Positions 1-6,554 are shown, counted from the stretch's first letter. The stretch: 17,678 nt of DNA from Microcaldota archaeon (GCA_027314465.1 DAHVAU010000051.1:1-17678), one strand, 5' to 3'. A program made the numbers and translations. Notes: generated by a model from the letters alone, not told the origin.

Positions 1-13
1 AATACAACATGGC

Positions 14-793
14 ATGATTGATTCGGGTGTTTTGAAGATGGCTGGATTTGTAGGTACGCTTGCTTTTTCGCTAGTAATGGGCCTGGCGATATACCTGTCG
101 CTTCCCCTGGTGCTGTGGAGGAGGACCGGGGAGAGGATGACGCGCCTGCTAAATTCCGTGGCAATAGGCATACTGGTGTTCCTTATGTGCGACATCTTCT
201 CCAATGTAGCCGTGAGCCTCTATGCCAAAGGATCGCTCTACGGCTACGGAGCGGATCCCACTCTTAGTGTGGTGTTCGCAACCTCTCTGGCTATAGGATT
301 CTTCATGCTCTATTTGTTTGAGAACAGATCCTCTAAGGGGCTCTCCCCTACCCGGATGTCGCTGATGATAGCTTTCGGGATGGGATTGCAGAACCTTACA
401 GAAGGGCTGGTATTCGGCTCGGTATCGGCAAGCATTGGCCTGCTCTCAGGAGTCGCCCTTGTGGTGCTTGTGGGTTTCATACTGCAGAACATAACTGAAG
501 GATTCCCAATAGCTGCGCCTTTCCTGCGCCACGATGATAAGAAACCATTAACAATGGCCCTGCTGTTCCTGTTAGGTGGACTGCCCACAGTAATAGGCAG
601 CGCAGTCGGCTTCTACTATAGCTCCACTGTTTTCAACATCCTCTTTGACGGACTTGCGCTGGGCGCAATACTGTACGTGATACTGCCAATGATAAAGCAC
701 CAGATTAGAGACATAGACAACTTGAAGCAGAGACTGGTATACACGGGCATATTTGTGGGTTTTCTGATAGGATTTATGGTGAACCTGATCTGA
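14..793 (+). CDS. ZIP-family divalent metal transporter
   Basis: Predicted polytopic membrane protein of 259 residues with about eight hydrophobic segments. It would move divalent metal ions (zinc, iron or similar) across the cytoplasmic membrane. The family call comes from two adjacent helices with the ZIP signature: QNLTEG at residues 126-131 and QNITEG at 158-163, corresponding to the metal-binding TM4 and TM5. ZIP proteins usually have histidine first in the TM4 motif (HNxxEG); here it is glutamine. The last helix (about 207-227) is ZIP-like in pattern but I see no clear conserved glutamate. The frame is open to the left window edge, so the start is uncertain: ATG at 14, ATG at 38 or an upstream start are all possible. 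The next gene is convergent, one base after the stop. The family is fairly secure; the transported metal cannot be read from sequence. Confidence 0.8.
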   Translation: MIDSGVLKMAGFVGTLAFSLVMGLAIYLSLPLVLWRRTGERMTRLLNSVAIGILVFLMCDIFSNVAVSLYAKGSLYGYGADPTLSVVFATSLAIGFFMLYLFENRSSKGLSPTRMSLMIAFGMGLQNLTEGLVFGSVSASIGLLSGVALVVLVGFILQNITEGFPIAAPFLRHDDKKPLTMALLFLLGGLPTVIGSAVGFYYSSTVFNILFDGLALGAILYVILPMIKHQIRDIDNLKQRLVYTGIFVGFLIGFMVNLI

Positions 794-794
794 C

Positions 795-1571
795 TCATCT
801 CCTACCTGTGCGCCATCTATACGCAGCGTACGCAACATTGCCCATAAGAAGGCATACAAGAAGAGGATAGGGGATGCGCGCATAAGCTAGCGCAAGGTAC
901 GCCAGTGCAAGGCCTGCGCCATATACTGCCTGCGAGCTGTAAGCGCTAGGAGACGTCTTAGGCTCAACAAGCATGACAAATGCAAACACGTAGTTTATAC
1001 CGAATATTATTGATAGTAGGGCCTGCGCTGATGCTCCCGCGCCGGGATTAAGCGCAATGGCAATCACGATGCTTGCGGCGGTGAATGACAGGGCGGCGGG
1101 GAGCCTCTTAGCTTCATACCCAAGGATGACAAGTACTGGAGTTAAGGTTATGGCTATTCCGAAGAGGTTGTAGTTGCTCGCTATCCACCACTCGTCCCCA
1201 AGGCTGAACAGCGGCAGCGATACGATCAGGCCTATCGATGCAGGATTCAGAATGTTTGAGCCTTTGTACTGCAGGAAGAATTTTGACAGCATGGCTATTA
1301 CTGCAGCCACTATTACAAGCAGGAATGGCGCGTTTACAGGGGCAACTGTGCCTATTATCAGTCCGGTGATTATTCCTGAATATGGGACTCTTGGAGGCTG
1401 GCGCAGGTGCAGTCTCCTTACCAAAAGCTCAACTAATGCCGCAACGGCCACAGAGAGCAGCAGGGCAAGAGGCAGGGAATGCAGAATATATGCAGACATT
1501 GCCGCAAGGATTGAGAGCAGCGCTATGGTCCATAGGTACATTGAGCTTACTGGCTGGTTTAATATCTTCAT
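795..1571 (-). CDS. Compact RnfD/NqrB-like membrane protein
   Basis: A 258-residue, roughly ten-helix membrane protein related to the NQR2/RnfD/RnfE family, whose members are membrane subunits of ion-pumping electron-transfer complexes. Visible family blocks are SGIITGLIIG (65-74), GSNILNPASIGLI (104-116; compare the NxFNPAA block of RnfD) and VEPKTSPSAYSSQAVYGAG (202-220; compare the DPVTSP block). At 258 residues it is shorter than typical RnfD (about 320-350), and I see no SGAT-type motif where RnfD and NqrB carry covalent FMN. No other Rnf or Nqr subunit lies in the window. ATG start, 19 nt after the stop of the small secreted protein upstream, so the two are probably co-transcribed. No Shine-Dalgarno site is visible. 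It may be a stand-alone redox or transport protein; the exact role is unknown. Confidence 0.7.
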   Translation of the reverse strand: MKILNQPVSSMYLWTIALLSILAAMSAYILHSLPLALLLSVAVAALVELLVRRLHLRQPPRVPYSGIITGLIIGTVAPVNAPFLLVIVAAVIAMLSKFFLQYKGSNILNPASIGLIVSLPLFSLGDEWWIASNYNLFGIAITLTPVLVILGYEAKRLPAALSFTAASIVIAIALNPGAGASAQALLSIIFGINYVFAFVMLVEPKTSPSAYSSQAVYGAGLALAYLALAYARIPYPLLVCLLMGNVAYAAYRWRTGRR

Positions 1572-1590
1572 TGCAATGCCAGTTATGGAT

Positions 1591-2067
1591 CTATGCTACG
1601 ACATAGCCATTTGGATCCACTACCACAAACCCATCATCGCCTAGAGACGAGTCAAAATGGTAGCCGTCATCCCCGAATGTGGCCTCCACTATGTAAAGCC
1701 TGTAGCCCGGTTGGAGCGTCAGCGACTGGCTCTGTGCGCTGCCAAGAAGCGCGATGCTTATCAGGGCAGAGCTGTTCGCCAATGTCGTAGCAGTAAGATT
1801 GAATCCTGCAAGCGCCGCCTGGGCCTGCGAAGATACTGGGCCAGGATACACCACGTAGGAATACGGAGCGTAAGGAGTGCTGGAGAATAGCGTGCTTGAT
1901 GAATTATGCGTGCCCTGGCCCGAAGGCGGTGAGGAATGCGATGGGCTTGGGCTGCTTGACGTGTTGATCAATGACCCGGACGTGCCATGGCTGCCATTTA
2001 AAGCAAATACTGCAGCAGCTACTATGGCGACAAGCACTGCGGCTGCGGCGAATACTCTCTTGTCCAT
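1591..2067 (-). CDS. Membrane-anchored extracytoplasmic protein, unknown function
   Basis: Not recognised. The 158-residue product starts with a short basic stretch and one hydrophobic helix (about 5-24), either a signal peptide or an N-terminal anchor. A linker rich in Ser, Pro and Thr follows (about 25-65), then a compact, probably beta-rich domain to the end. The C-terminal 30 residues contain two related Asp/Gly turns, GDDGYHF and GDDGFVVVDPNGY, which could bind a cation, though this is inference. Several N-x-S/T sequons fit surface exposure. It is the first gene of a likely two-gene unit with the RnfD-like protein 19 nt downstream, which suggests an external partner for that membrane protein. 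An A/T-rich TATA-like element lies 28-37 nt upstream of the ATG. Confidence 0.65.
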   Translation of the reverse strand: MDKRVFAAAAVLVAIVAAAVFALNGSHGTSGSLINTSSSPSPSHSSPPSGQGTHNSSSTLFSSTPYAPYSYVVYPGPVSSQAQAALAGFNLTATTLANSSALISIALLGSAQSQSLTLQPGYRLYIVEATFGDDGYHFDSSLGDDGFVVVDPNGYVVA

Positions 2068-2094
2068 GAAAACCGCATAACTTTATTCTCGCGG

Positions 2095-2104
2095 CTTATT
2101 TATT
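2095..2104 (-). promoter_or_regulatory. TATA-like box for the secreted-protein/RnfD-like unit
   Basis: On the minus strand this reads AATAAATAAG, 28-37 nt upstream of the ATG at 2067. That is the archaeal TATA position for a leaderless or very short-leader transcript. Confidence 0.45.
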
Positions 2105-2133
2105 ACTTTCCTGCAAGCCGCCCGTTAGCTCCT

Positions 2134-2145
2134 GTGCAGCTGCAC
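2134..2145. repeat. 12-bp perfect palindrome GTGCAGCTGCAC
   Basis: A perfect dyad within the 2105-2202 spacer between two minus-strand genes. It could be a small hairpin in the 3' UTR of the membrane protein gene ending at 2203, or a protein-binding site. The rest of the spacer shows nothing convincing. Confidence 0.35.
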
Positions 2146-2202
2146 TGTAATCATAAGGATAACCCACGCGAGACCACTGTCACAGCCACCCTGACCTTTG
2201 CG

Positions 2203-3039
2203 TCAGTGCATATCAATGGCATTATTTGCGTGCCTGAATATATGGCTCCTGAAGAATGCGTAGAACAGGAACGCTGCGGCTCCGAAAGGCAGATATCCGA
2301 AGTATCCCTCCAGAGGCATTGCAAACAGCCTTATGCTTCCTATTATAGGATATGGAAGCGTGTAGTGCCACTGCGCATACGCCTGGAAGTTCCAGAATTC
2401 CCACATAAAGCCCATGATTAGTCCTGCTATGAACACCTGCAGCATAACGCTTCTTCTTCCGATACTTGCTTTTTGCAGCAGACTGGGCTTTCCTGAGATA
2501 TAATTGAGCGGATCTAGAAACAGCGGCAGTCCGATCCACATCAGCAGGAATCCCGGCGGGCCCAGCACCAATGGGGATATAGCAGCCCCGAACCCTATAA
2601 ACACGAGAAATCTTACAGCAATGCTTGCGCCGTGACTGGCGCCTCGGCGGCGCTTTGGCTTGTGGTCCAGCATTGTGCCGATGTTTAGCGCATGCAGCAG
2701 CGAGAACGTCTCAAGCACCGCAGGCAGGATTGTGGTGAAATCTAACAGGTGCACATACCAGAGGTAGTTCACGTAGTACCAGCTGTGAGTGAAGAGGTTG
2801 TAGAACTCGAATATCAGCCAGAATGGCACAGATATCGCCGCCATAGCCAATAACTCCTTTGGGTACTTGGAGATGATCGAACTGCCCTTTACCTTGTGCA
2901 CTACGCTGTCAACGAACAGTATGTAGCCGTACCACACTATGACGATGTACCACCTTGCGAACGGCTGCACTGCTGTATAGAAATTGATCTGCGCAAGCGC
3001 AATCAGCGCAAGGCCCAAGTAACCATACCATTTCAACAT
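2203..3039 (-). CDS. Duplicated polytopic membrane protein, carotenoid-cyclase-like repeats
   Basis: A 278-residue integral membrane protein with about eight hydrophobic segments and no named family that I can assign firmly. It contains an internal duplication. Unit 1 (about 39-121) has D44, FEFYN (77-81), W87, P106 and E110; unit 2 (about 171-260) has D176, WEFWN (213-217), W224, P242 and E244. The order D...G-x-S...ExxN...W-x-Y...P-x-E is the same in both, with near-identical spacing. The W-E...W-x-Y...MPLEGYF pattern recalls the repeats of archaeal/actinobacterial lycopene cyclases (WD...GxWxY...PxEE), but the second Glu of PxEE is missing, so an enzymatic role is only a hypothesis. The ATG at 3039 is preceded on its strand by AGGAG with 4-nt spacing, one of few Shine-Dalgarno-like sites in the window. 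The gene stands apart, downstream of tRNA-Glu. Confidence 0.65.
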   Translation of the reverse strand: MLKWYGYLGLALIALAQINFYTAVQPFARWYIVIVWYGYILFVDSVVHKVKGSSIISKYPKELLAMAAISVPFWLIFEFYNLFTHSWYYVNYLWYVHLLDFTTILPAVLETFSLLHALNIGTMLDHKPKRRRGASHGASIAVRFLVFIGFGAAISPLVLGPPGFLLMWIGLPLFLDPLNYISGKPSLLQKASIGRRSVMLQVFIAGLIMGFMWEFWNFQAYAQWHYTLPYPIIGSIRLFAMPLEGYFGYLPFGAAAFLFYAFFRSHIFRHANNAIDMH

Positions 3040-3068
3040 AATGCTCCTGTTTTTATGAAAACATTGAA

Positions 3069-3079
3069 CATATTATTCT
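3069..3079 (-). promoter_or_regulatory. TATA-like box for the duplicated membrane protein
   Basis: Reads AGAATAATATG on the minus strand, 30-40 nt upstream of the ATG at 3039. It leaves about 5-12 nt of leader, which would include the AGGAG motif. Confidence 0.35.
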
Positions 3080-3120
3080 TTATGCTTCTGGTGCGGCGCT
3101 AGGAAATAGAACTAAGGGAC

Positions 3121-3195
3121 TGCTCCCATCGGGATTTGAACCCGAGTTGCAGGGTTGAAAGCCCCGCGTCCTTGGCCGGACTAGACGATAGGAGC
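3121..3195 (-). tRNA. tRNA-Glu (anticodon UUC)
   Basis: The minus strand folds as a complete cloverleaf. The acceptor GCTCCTA pairs with TGGGAGC (one U-G), with discriminator A. The D stem is GTC/GAC. The anticodon stem is CGGGG/CCCTG around loop CTTTCAA (anticodon TTC), and the T arm is TCGGG-TTCAAAT-CCCGA. There is no intron and no encoded CCA: the bases after the discriminator read GTC. A TATA-like element lies 24-33 nt upstream, in the short divergent spacer with the thymidylate kinase gene. Confidence 0.96.
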
Positions 3196-3218
3196 GCGAT
3201 ATAACTGTTCCGCTTCTG

Positions 3219-3228
3219 TTAAATAAAC
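3219..3228. promoter_or_regulatory. A/T box shared by tRNA-Glu (-) and thymidylate kinase (+)
   Basis: TTAAATAAAC lies 24-33 nt upstream of the mature 5' end of tRNA-Glu on the minus strand and 17-26 nt upstream of the kinase ATG on the plus strand. It is the best TATA-like element in this 49-nt spacer for the tRNA and is close to the expected position for a leaderless kinase mRNA. A second A/T run (CTTATAATTA, 3235-3244) abuts the ATG and is too close to act as the kinase TATA box. Confidence 0.5.
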
Positions 3229-3244
3229 ATATCCCTTATAATTA

Positions 3245-3880
3245 ATGGCTAGACCAGTGATGCTTATGGATGGGGCTTTTGTCTGTTTTGAGGGTATAGA
3301 GGGCAGCGGCAAATCCACGCAGTTGGAGATGCTGCGCAGTGCAATGGAAGATGCAGGTAGGAGATGCCTTACTCTGTTCTATCCTGACAGTGCCTCTGAA
3401 TACGGTGCCATAATAGACAGGTATCTTAAGGGGGACGCATGGCCCAGTGTTCCGGAGCTGTTCCTGCTGTTCATGGCTGACTTCGCAAAGGACTCGTATA
3501 GGATAGAGGAGGTTCTCGACGAGGGAGGAGTAGTTGCATGCAGCAGGTACTACTACTCCACGATCGCATACCAGTGCGCCTCTGGATTTGACTACCAGCG
3601 CGCAAAGGACCTGGTCAAGGCAGTGGCCCTGCCCAAGCCTTCTGTGGTGTTCTATATGGACGTTCCTGTGGAGATCGGCTACAACAGAAAGCTGTACAGC
3701 AAGGGCAAGGCCGGACTGGACGTTCATGAGAAGAACGTAGAGTACATAGGCAAGGTCAGGCTTATCTATGAAAAAATGATAAATGAAGGAATAGACACAA
3801 CGTGCCTGAGGCTGGATGGCACTGAGAGGGCAGAAGAACTGCACAAAACAGTGCTCAAGCACGTCAAGGGATTGCTATAA
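3245..3880 (+). CDS. tmk: Thymidylate kinase (dTMP kinase)
   Basis: Phosphorylates dTMP to dTDP with ATP in the cytoplasm, the step common to de novo and salvage dTTP synthesis. The 211 residues match the family length. The Walker A loop GIEGSGKS is at 17-24. A YPDS segment (46-49) stands where archaeal and eukaryotic-like enzymes have the P-D nucleotide-binding motif. SRYYYSTIAYQ (99-109) corresponds to the DRY motif with Ser in place of Asp. A basic lid-like stretch with Arg and Lys follows at about 147-156. ATG at 3245 is preferred because it leaves about six residues before the first beta strand and sits about 26 nt from the A/T box; in-frame ATGs at 3260 and 3266 are alternatives. The next gene is convergent, 9 nt away. 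A related deoxynucleotide kinase specificity is possible given the DRY change. Confidence 0.87.
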   Translation: MARPVMLMDGAFVCFEGIEGSGKSTQLEMLRSAMEDAGRRCLTLFYPDSASEYGAIIDRYLKGDAWPSVPELFLLFMADFAKDSYRIEEVLDEGGVVACSRYYYSTIAYQCASGFDYQRAKDLVKAVALPKPSVVFYMDVPVEIGYNRKLYSKGKAGLDVHEKNVEYIGKVRLIYEKMINEGIDTTCLRLDGTERAEELHKTVLKHVKGLL

Positions 3881-3881
3881 A

Positions 3882-3908
3882 GGACGCCCTTACCTTGAAA
3901 GGTCGTCC
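3882..3908. terminator. Weak stem-loop between convergent tmk and PRC-barrel genes
   Basis: GGACG (3882-3886) pairs with CGTCC (3904-3908), and an inner CCTT-GA-AAGG helix sits between them. It spans the 9-nt gap and the end of the PRC-barrel gene. There is no strong T tract, so it is a candidate 3'-end structure only. Confidence 0.25.
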
Positions 3909-4168
3909 ACTTCCTCCTTGCGTGCCTCTGGCGGAGTTCCTACAGGAGATGAGACAAGCACCACATCGCTCACGTTCTTTACGTTCCGATATAGCACGCT
4001 CTTGCTCTTGAGCAGGTTGCGTGTGTCCCCCTTGGCGCTCTTCCAGGGTATCATGAGAAGCCTGCTTACCTCGCCCTTCTCAAGGTCTATTATGACATCC
4101 TGGACCTCGCCGAGGTATTGACCAGCATCACTGTATATATCCATCCTATATATTTCAGAGAGTTTCAT
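3890..4168 (-). CDS. PRC-barrel domain protein
   Basis: A small 92-residue soluble protein that is almost entirely one PRC-barrel. The opening KLSEIYRMDIYSDAGQYLG (2-20) followed by EVQDVIIDLEKGEVSRLLM (21-39) is the typical first half, with strand, D-x-x-G turn and the G-x-V-x-D strand. The second half (40-80) is also strand-rich, and the tail is charged. Stand-alone archaeal PRC-barrels of this size are common. Some (the CdpB group) act as adaptors in FtsZ/SepF-based cell division, and others are linked to RNA metabolism. Nothing here decides between these roles. ATG start; a strong TATA-like box lies 33-42 nt upstream, implying a leader of about 10 nt. Convergent with tmk. Confidence 0.82.
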   Translation of the reverse strand: MKLSEIYRMDIYSDAGQYLGEVQDVIIDLEKGEVSRLLMIPWKSAKGDTRNLLKSKSVLYRNVKNVSDVVLVSSPVGTPPEARKEEVDDLSR

Positions 4169-4200
4169 TGAGTTCGCCTCGGATATATACTGATGCGCGT

Positions 4201-4210
4201 GTTTATAAAT
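4201..4210 (-). promoter_or_regulatory. TATA box for the PRC-barrel gene
   Basis: Reads ATTTATAAAC on the minus strand, 33-42 nt upstream of the ATG at 4168. A second A/T element (GTATATATCC, 4181-4190) lies closer, at a spacing too short for TATA function. Confidence 0.5.
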
Positions 4211-4282
4211 CTTGTTAGCCGTCGATGGTCTTTGGCTCCTTCAGTATTGGCGCGCCGGTGCCTGCGGTTGAACCGGCTATGC

Positions 4283-4678
4283 CTATAGCCCAAACCATCT
4301 CTTTACTCCTGGCCTTGTCATGTAGTAGATAAGCAGCACGTATATGATGAGAGGCACTATTGCCACTATGGTTAATATGCCGAGCAGCGATCCGAGTATG
4401 CCCAATACAAAGAATATCACTGCTATCCACCAGCTCCATGACATACCTTTCAGAAACCCGTATCCTATCCCAAGGTATACCAGGCCTATTATTATGGCCA
4501 CTGCGCCAAGTGCGCCGCCAAGAAAACCAAGTCCGCTGGGAAGAAGCGGTATGGATCCGCCTAGTGCGGCTAGTCCCAGTCCGCTTATGACGCTAAGAAC
4601 TCCGCCGATAAGTATCAGTATTGCCAATACAGTAATCCCTGTAGGCCTGCTGCCACGCCCTGCGCCAGAACTTGCCAC
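4283..4678 (-). CDS. Small four-helix membrane protein
   Basis: A 131-residue protein with a short Gly/Arg/Ser-rich cytoplasmic N-terminus followed by about four hydrophobic helices (14-40, 44-72, 78-100, 101-121) and the tail TRPGVKRWFGL. The pattern RPxGIT at the start of helix 1, GxGxGFLKGxSWSWW before helix 3, and YYMTRPxVKRWFG at the end is one I recognise from many uncharacterised small archaeal and bacterial membrane proteins, with no known function. The start is GTG at 4678; no in-frame ATG exists before residue 80, and the frame is closed at 4697. A TATA-like box 33-42 nt upstream supports this start. A coding-looking frame overlaps and follows the stop codon; see the finding at 4215-4298. 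Confidence 0.65.
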   Translation of the reverse strand: MASSGAGRGSRPTGITVLAILILIGGVLSVISGLGLAALGGSIPLLPSGLGFLGGALGAVAIIIGLVYLGIGYGFLKGMSWSWWIAVIFFVLGILGSLLGILTIVAIVPLIIYVLLIYYMTRPGVKRWFGL

Positions 4679-4710
4679 CCAAATACACCCATTAACTTAA
4701 CTGGAGAAAA

Positions 4711-4720
4711 GTTAATATAT
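4711..4720 (-). promoter_or_regulatory. TATA box for the four-helix membrane protein
   Basis: Reads ATATATTAAC on the minus strand, 33-42 nt upstream of the GTG start. The same spacing is seen for the neighbouring PRC-barrel gene. Confidence 0.45.
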
Positions 4721-4729
4721 CCCATGCAG

Positions 4730-5884
4730 CTAGGGCTGCATCCAGTCTATCTCGTAGTAGTCGTTCTTGCTTCCCTTTGGGCTGATCTTGCTCACCCTGT
4801 AGTAAGTGACTGAGGACTCCCTGTCGGCTATAGCGAGCACGAGCGCAAGGCCCATGTTACGCGCGGTGGCTATGGCGGCGGCAAGCTCCCGGCCGCCTAT
4901 ATACTCCTCCTCGCCCATTGAGAGCATTGCGTAGGCTGGATCCGATTCCTTAGGGGTGTCGGCTTCGCCGCCATGCCTGTGGTATAGTATGTAGTCTATA
5001 TGCGCCTTTGCTTGGCGGCGTGAAGATCCTGGCACTGCGAGTATGAATGTCTTTCTTACCGAATGCGCCACCCTTATGGCCCTGGCCCATTCAGATATCA
5101 GCAGCCTTGACTCTGCAGGGAATACGTGTATGACGTGCCTTGAGTGAATCCATTGCCCAGAACCGTTGGCCACTGGCCTTGCGCCAGGGAAGTATACCCT
5201 AAAATGCGTGCCGAACTTGAATCCTGTCTTAATTACATAGCCCTTCTCCCTCCAGTCCGCGTATACGCTGTACATGCGCTCGAAATCCTTGCGGTGCATT
5301 TTGGCCAGGTTCATGATCGCAGTGCGCGACGTGTTGCTTACCTCAAGTATGCCTCTTGACATGAGGAACATCGTCTCGTATATGTCAAGCTTGTTCAGCC
5401 GCCCGCGCTCGGATGCCTTGTACGACCCATACTGCCCGAACCACCATCTCTCGTACAGCTCCCTCCCCACAGCATCATCCTCTACTATGGTGAGCAAATC
5501 CGCCTTGAAGAAGATTCCTGAGGCTTTATGCCTCGGCATAGGGGCTGCAGACTTGGGGTATATCTTTGTGGCCACGTTGCGGTATGGTTTGTGTGCAACT
5601 GGGCGTTTTATTATCAGGCCCCTGTCACGCCAGTCCTTGAACGTGAAATACCTTGCAGCAAACCTGTCCGATCTCCAGAACTTCGAGGCTATATCATTGA
5701 AGGTGACCTTCTTGCCGTTGGATAGGCATGATGCGTTCCTTACATCCATCAGATACAGCGCCTCCTCAGGCTCAAGCTCAAGGCTGCCGTTTTTCCTTGA
5801 TCCGAAGTTACCTCTGTGCAGTATGTCTGCGCTTGACTGGTCGGCGGCGCGCAGTCTTGAGGCCCTCTGCTCTATAAGTATCAT
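4730..5884 (-). CDS. endA: Three-unit tRNA-splicing endonuclease (epsilon-2 type EndA)
   Basis: Cuts bulge-helix-bulge introns from precursor tRNAs. The 384-residue chain divides into three parts: an alpha-N-like unit (about 35-110), a full alpha unit (about 125-286) with an N-terminal winged-helix-like part and the catalytic domain, and a beta-C structural unit (about 288-384). The catalytic triad is read as Y231 (RVYFPG), H247 (WIHSRH) and K278 (SVRK). The 31-residue His-Lys spacing equals that of the methanogen enzyme. The C-terminal unit repeats the nuclease fold segment (RELAAAIATARNMGLALVLA) but without the triad. This layout is the one described for ARMAN EndA, which works as a homodimer with broad intron specificity. 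The ATG at 5884 is chosen over an in-frame ATG at 5971 because a TATA box lies 23-31 nt upstream and the longer start would run into the divergent promoter. Confidence 0.9.
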   Translation of the reverse strand: MILIEQRASRLRAADQSSADILHRGNFGSRKNGSLELEPEEALYLMDVRNASCLSNGKKVTFNDIASKFWRSDRFAARYFTFKDWRDRGLIIKRPVAHKPYRNVATKIYPKSAAPMPRHKASGIFFKADLLTIVEDDAVGRELYERWWFGQYGSYKASERGRLNKLDIYETMFLMSRGILEVSNTSRTAIMNLAKMHRKDFERMYSVYADWREKGYVIKTGFKFGTHFRVYFPGARPVANGSGQWIHSRHVIHVFPAESRLLISEWARAIRVAHSVRKTFILAVPGSSRRQAKAHIDYILYHRHGGEADTPKESDPAYAMLSMGEEEYIGGRELAAAIATARNMGLALVLAIADRESSVTYYRVSKISPKGSKNDYYEIDWMQP

Positions 5885-5906
5885 GATTACTACTGGAATG
5901 GCCTTC

Positions 5907-5915
5907 TTATTAAAT
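5907..5915 (-). promoter_or_regulatory. TATA box for endA
   Basis: Reads ATTTAATAA on the minus strand, 23-31 nt upstream of the ATG at 5884. This predicts a leaderless mRNA and decides between the two possible starts. Confidence 0.55.
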
Positions 5916-5950
5916 CGTTTGCGGTTGGGCAGAGCTCCTGGTGGCACTGT

Positions 5951-5958
5951 TTTTAATA
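5951..5958 (+). promoter_or_regulatory. TATA box for the Yip1-like gene
   Basis: TTTTAATA, 30-37 nt upstream of the ATG at 5988. It is separate from, and divergent to, the endA box about 40 nt away. Confidence 0.5.
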
Positions 5959-5987
5959 GTTGCCAGGACAATAGTTTTCTGGTTCAA

Positions 5988-6554
5988 ATGGACGTAATAA
6001 AAGAGCTGAAGGCAGGGATAGATGCAATAGCCCATCCTGACAAGGGCACCAAGAAGAAGATGGCCGTTGGAGCTTCGCTGCGCATGTACTACAAATTTTC
6101 CATAATACCTGGGATACTGTACCTTTTCGCTGCGGGCATAATAGGCGCGATAAACCCGGCAGTAGGCCTTGGCACTGGCGCCTCGGCGGCATTCGCAGCG
6201 GCGATGGGCGCGCTGCTTGTGTGGGTGATAATACCAATACTAATGCTCGTAGCCGCCCTGATATACCACGTTTTTGCAATGATGTTCGGGCTCGGGGGCA
6301 AATACGCAAACACGCTGGCAGCGGTCGCTTTCATGGAGATGGCAGGAGTATCCGTGATGTGGGTCGGAATAATACCGATACTTGGCGCAATAGTGGAGTT
6401 CGTAGTGTGGATATGGAGCATATGGGTCTTTGTGTGCGCAATGGCCAACCAGCACGGCGCAAGCAAAGGAAAGGCATTTATCGTATGGCTCATGCCGACC
6501 ATAATAATAATCGCGATAATCGGGGTGGTTGCGTTTTCCTTATTCGCTGCTTGA
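5988..6554 (+). CDS. Yip1-domain membrane protein
   Basis: A 188-residue membrane protein with a cytoplasmic N-terminal segment of about 35 residues and five predicted helices. The family call rests on the pattern of archaeal YIP1-domain proteins: an N-terminal amphipathic stretch (DVIKELKAGIDAIAHPDKG), a first helix ending in INPAVG, LIYHVFAMMFGLGGKYANT in the middle, IPILGAIVEFVVWIWSIW, and a NQHGASKGKAF loop before the last helix. Eukaryotic Yip1 proteins act in vesicle traffic; the archaeal role is unknown. The frame is open far upstream (from 5274), but that part is antisense to endA. ATG 5988 is chosen because of the TATA box and because the family-like sequence begins there. It is divergent from endA. 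Confidence 0.75.
   Translation: MDVIKELKAGIDAIAHPDKGTKKKMAVGASLRMYYKFSIIPGILYLFAAGIIGAINPAVGLGTGASAAFAAAMGALLVWVIIPILMLVAALIYHVFAMMFGLGGKYANTLAAVAFMEMAGVSVMWVGIIPILGAIVEFVVWIWSIWVFVCAMANQHGASKGKAFIVWLMPTIIIIAIIGVVAFSLFAA

Noticed and set aside
5885..5971. Longer endA start at 5971
   Set aside because: It would cross its own TATA box at 5907-5915 and reach into the divergent promoter region; the extra residues show no family similarity.
5274..5987. Long open plus-strand frame upstream of the Yip1-like protein
   Set aside because: It is the antisense shadow of endA; the promoter and family-like sequence place the start at 5988.
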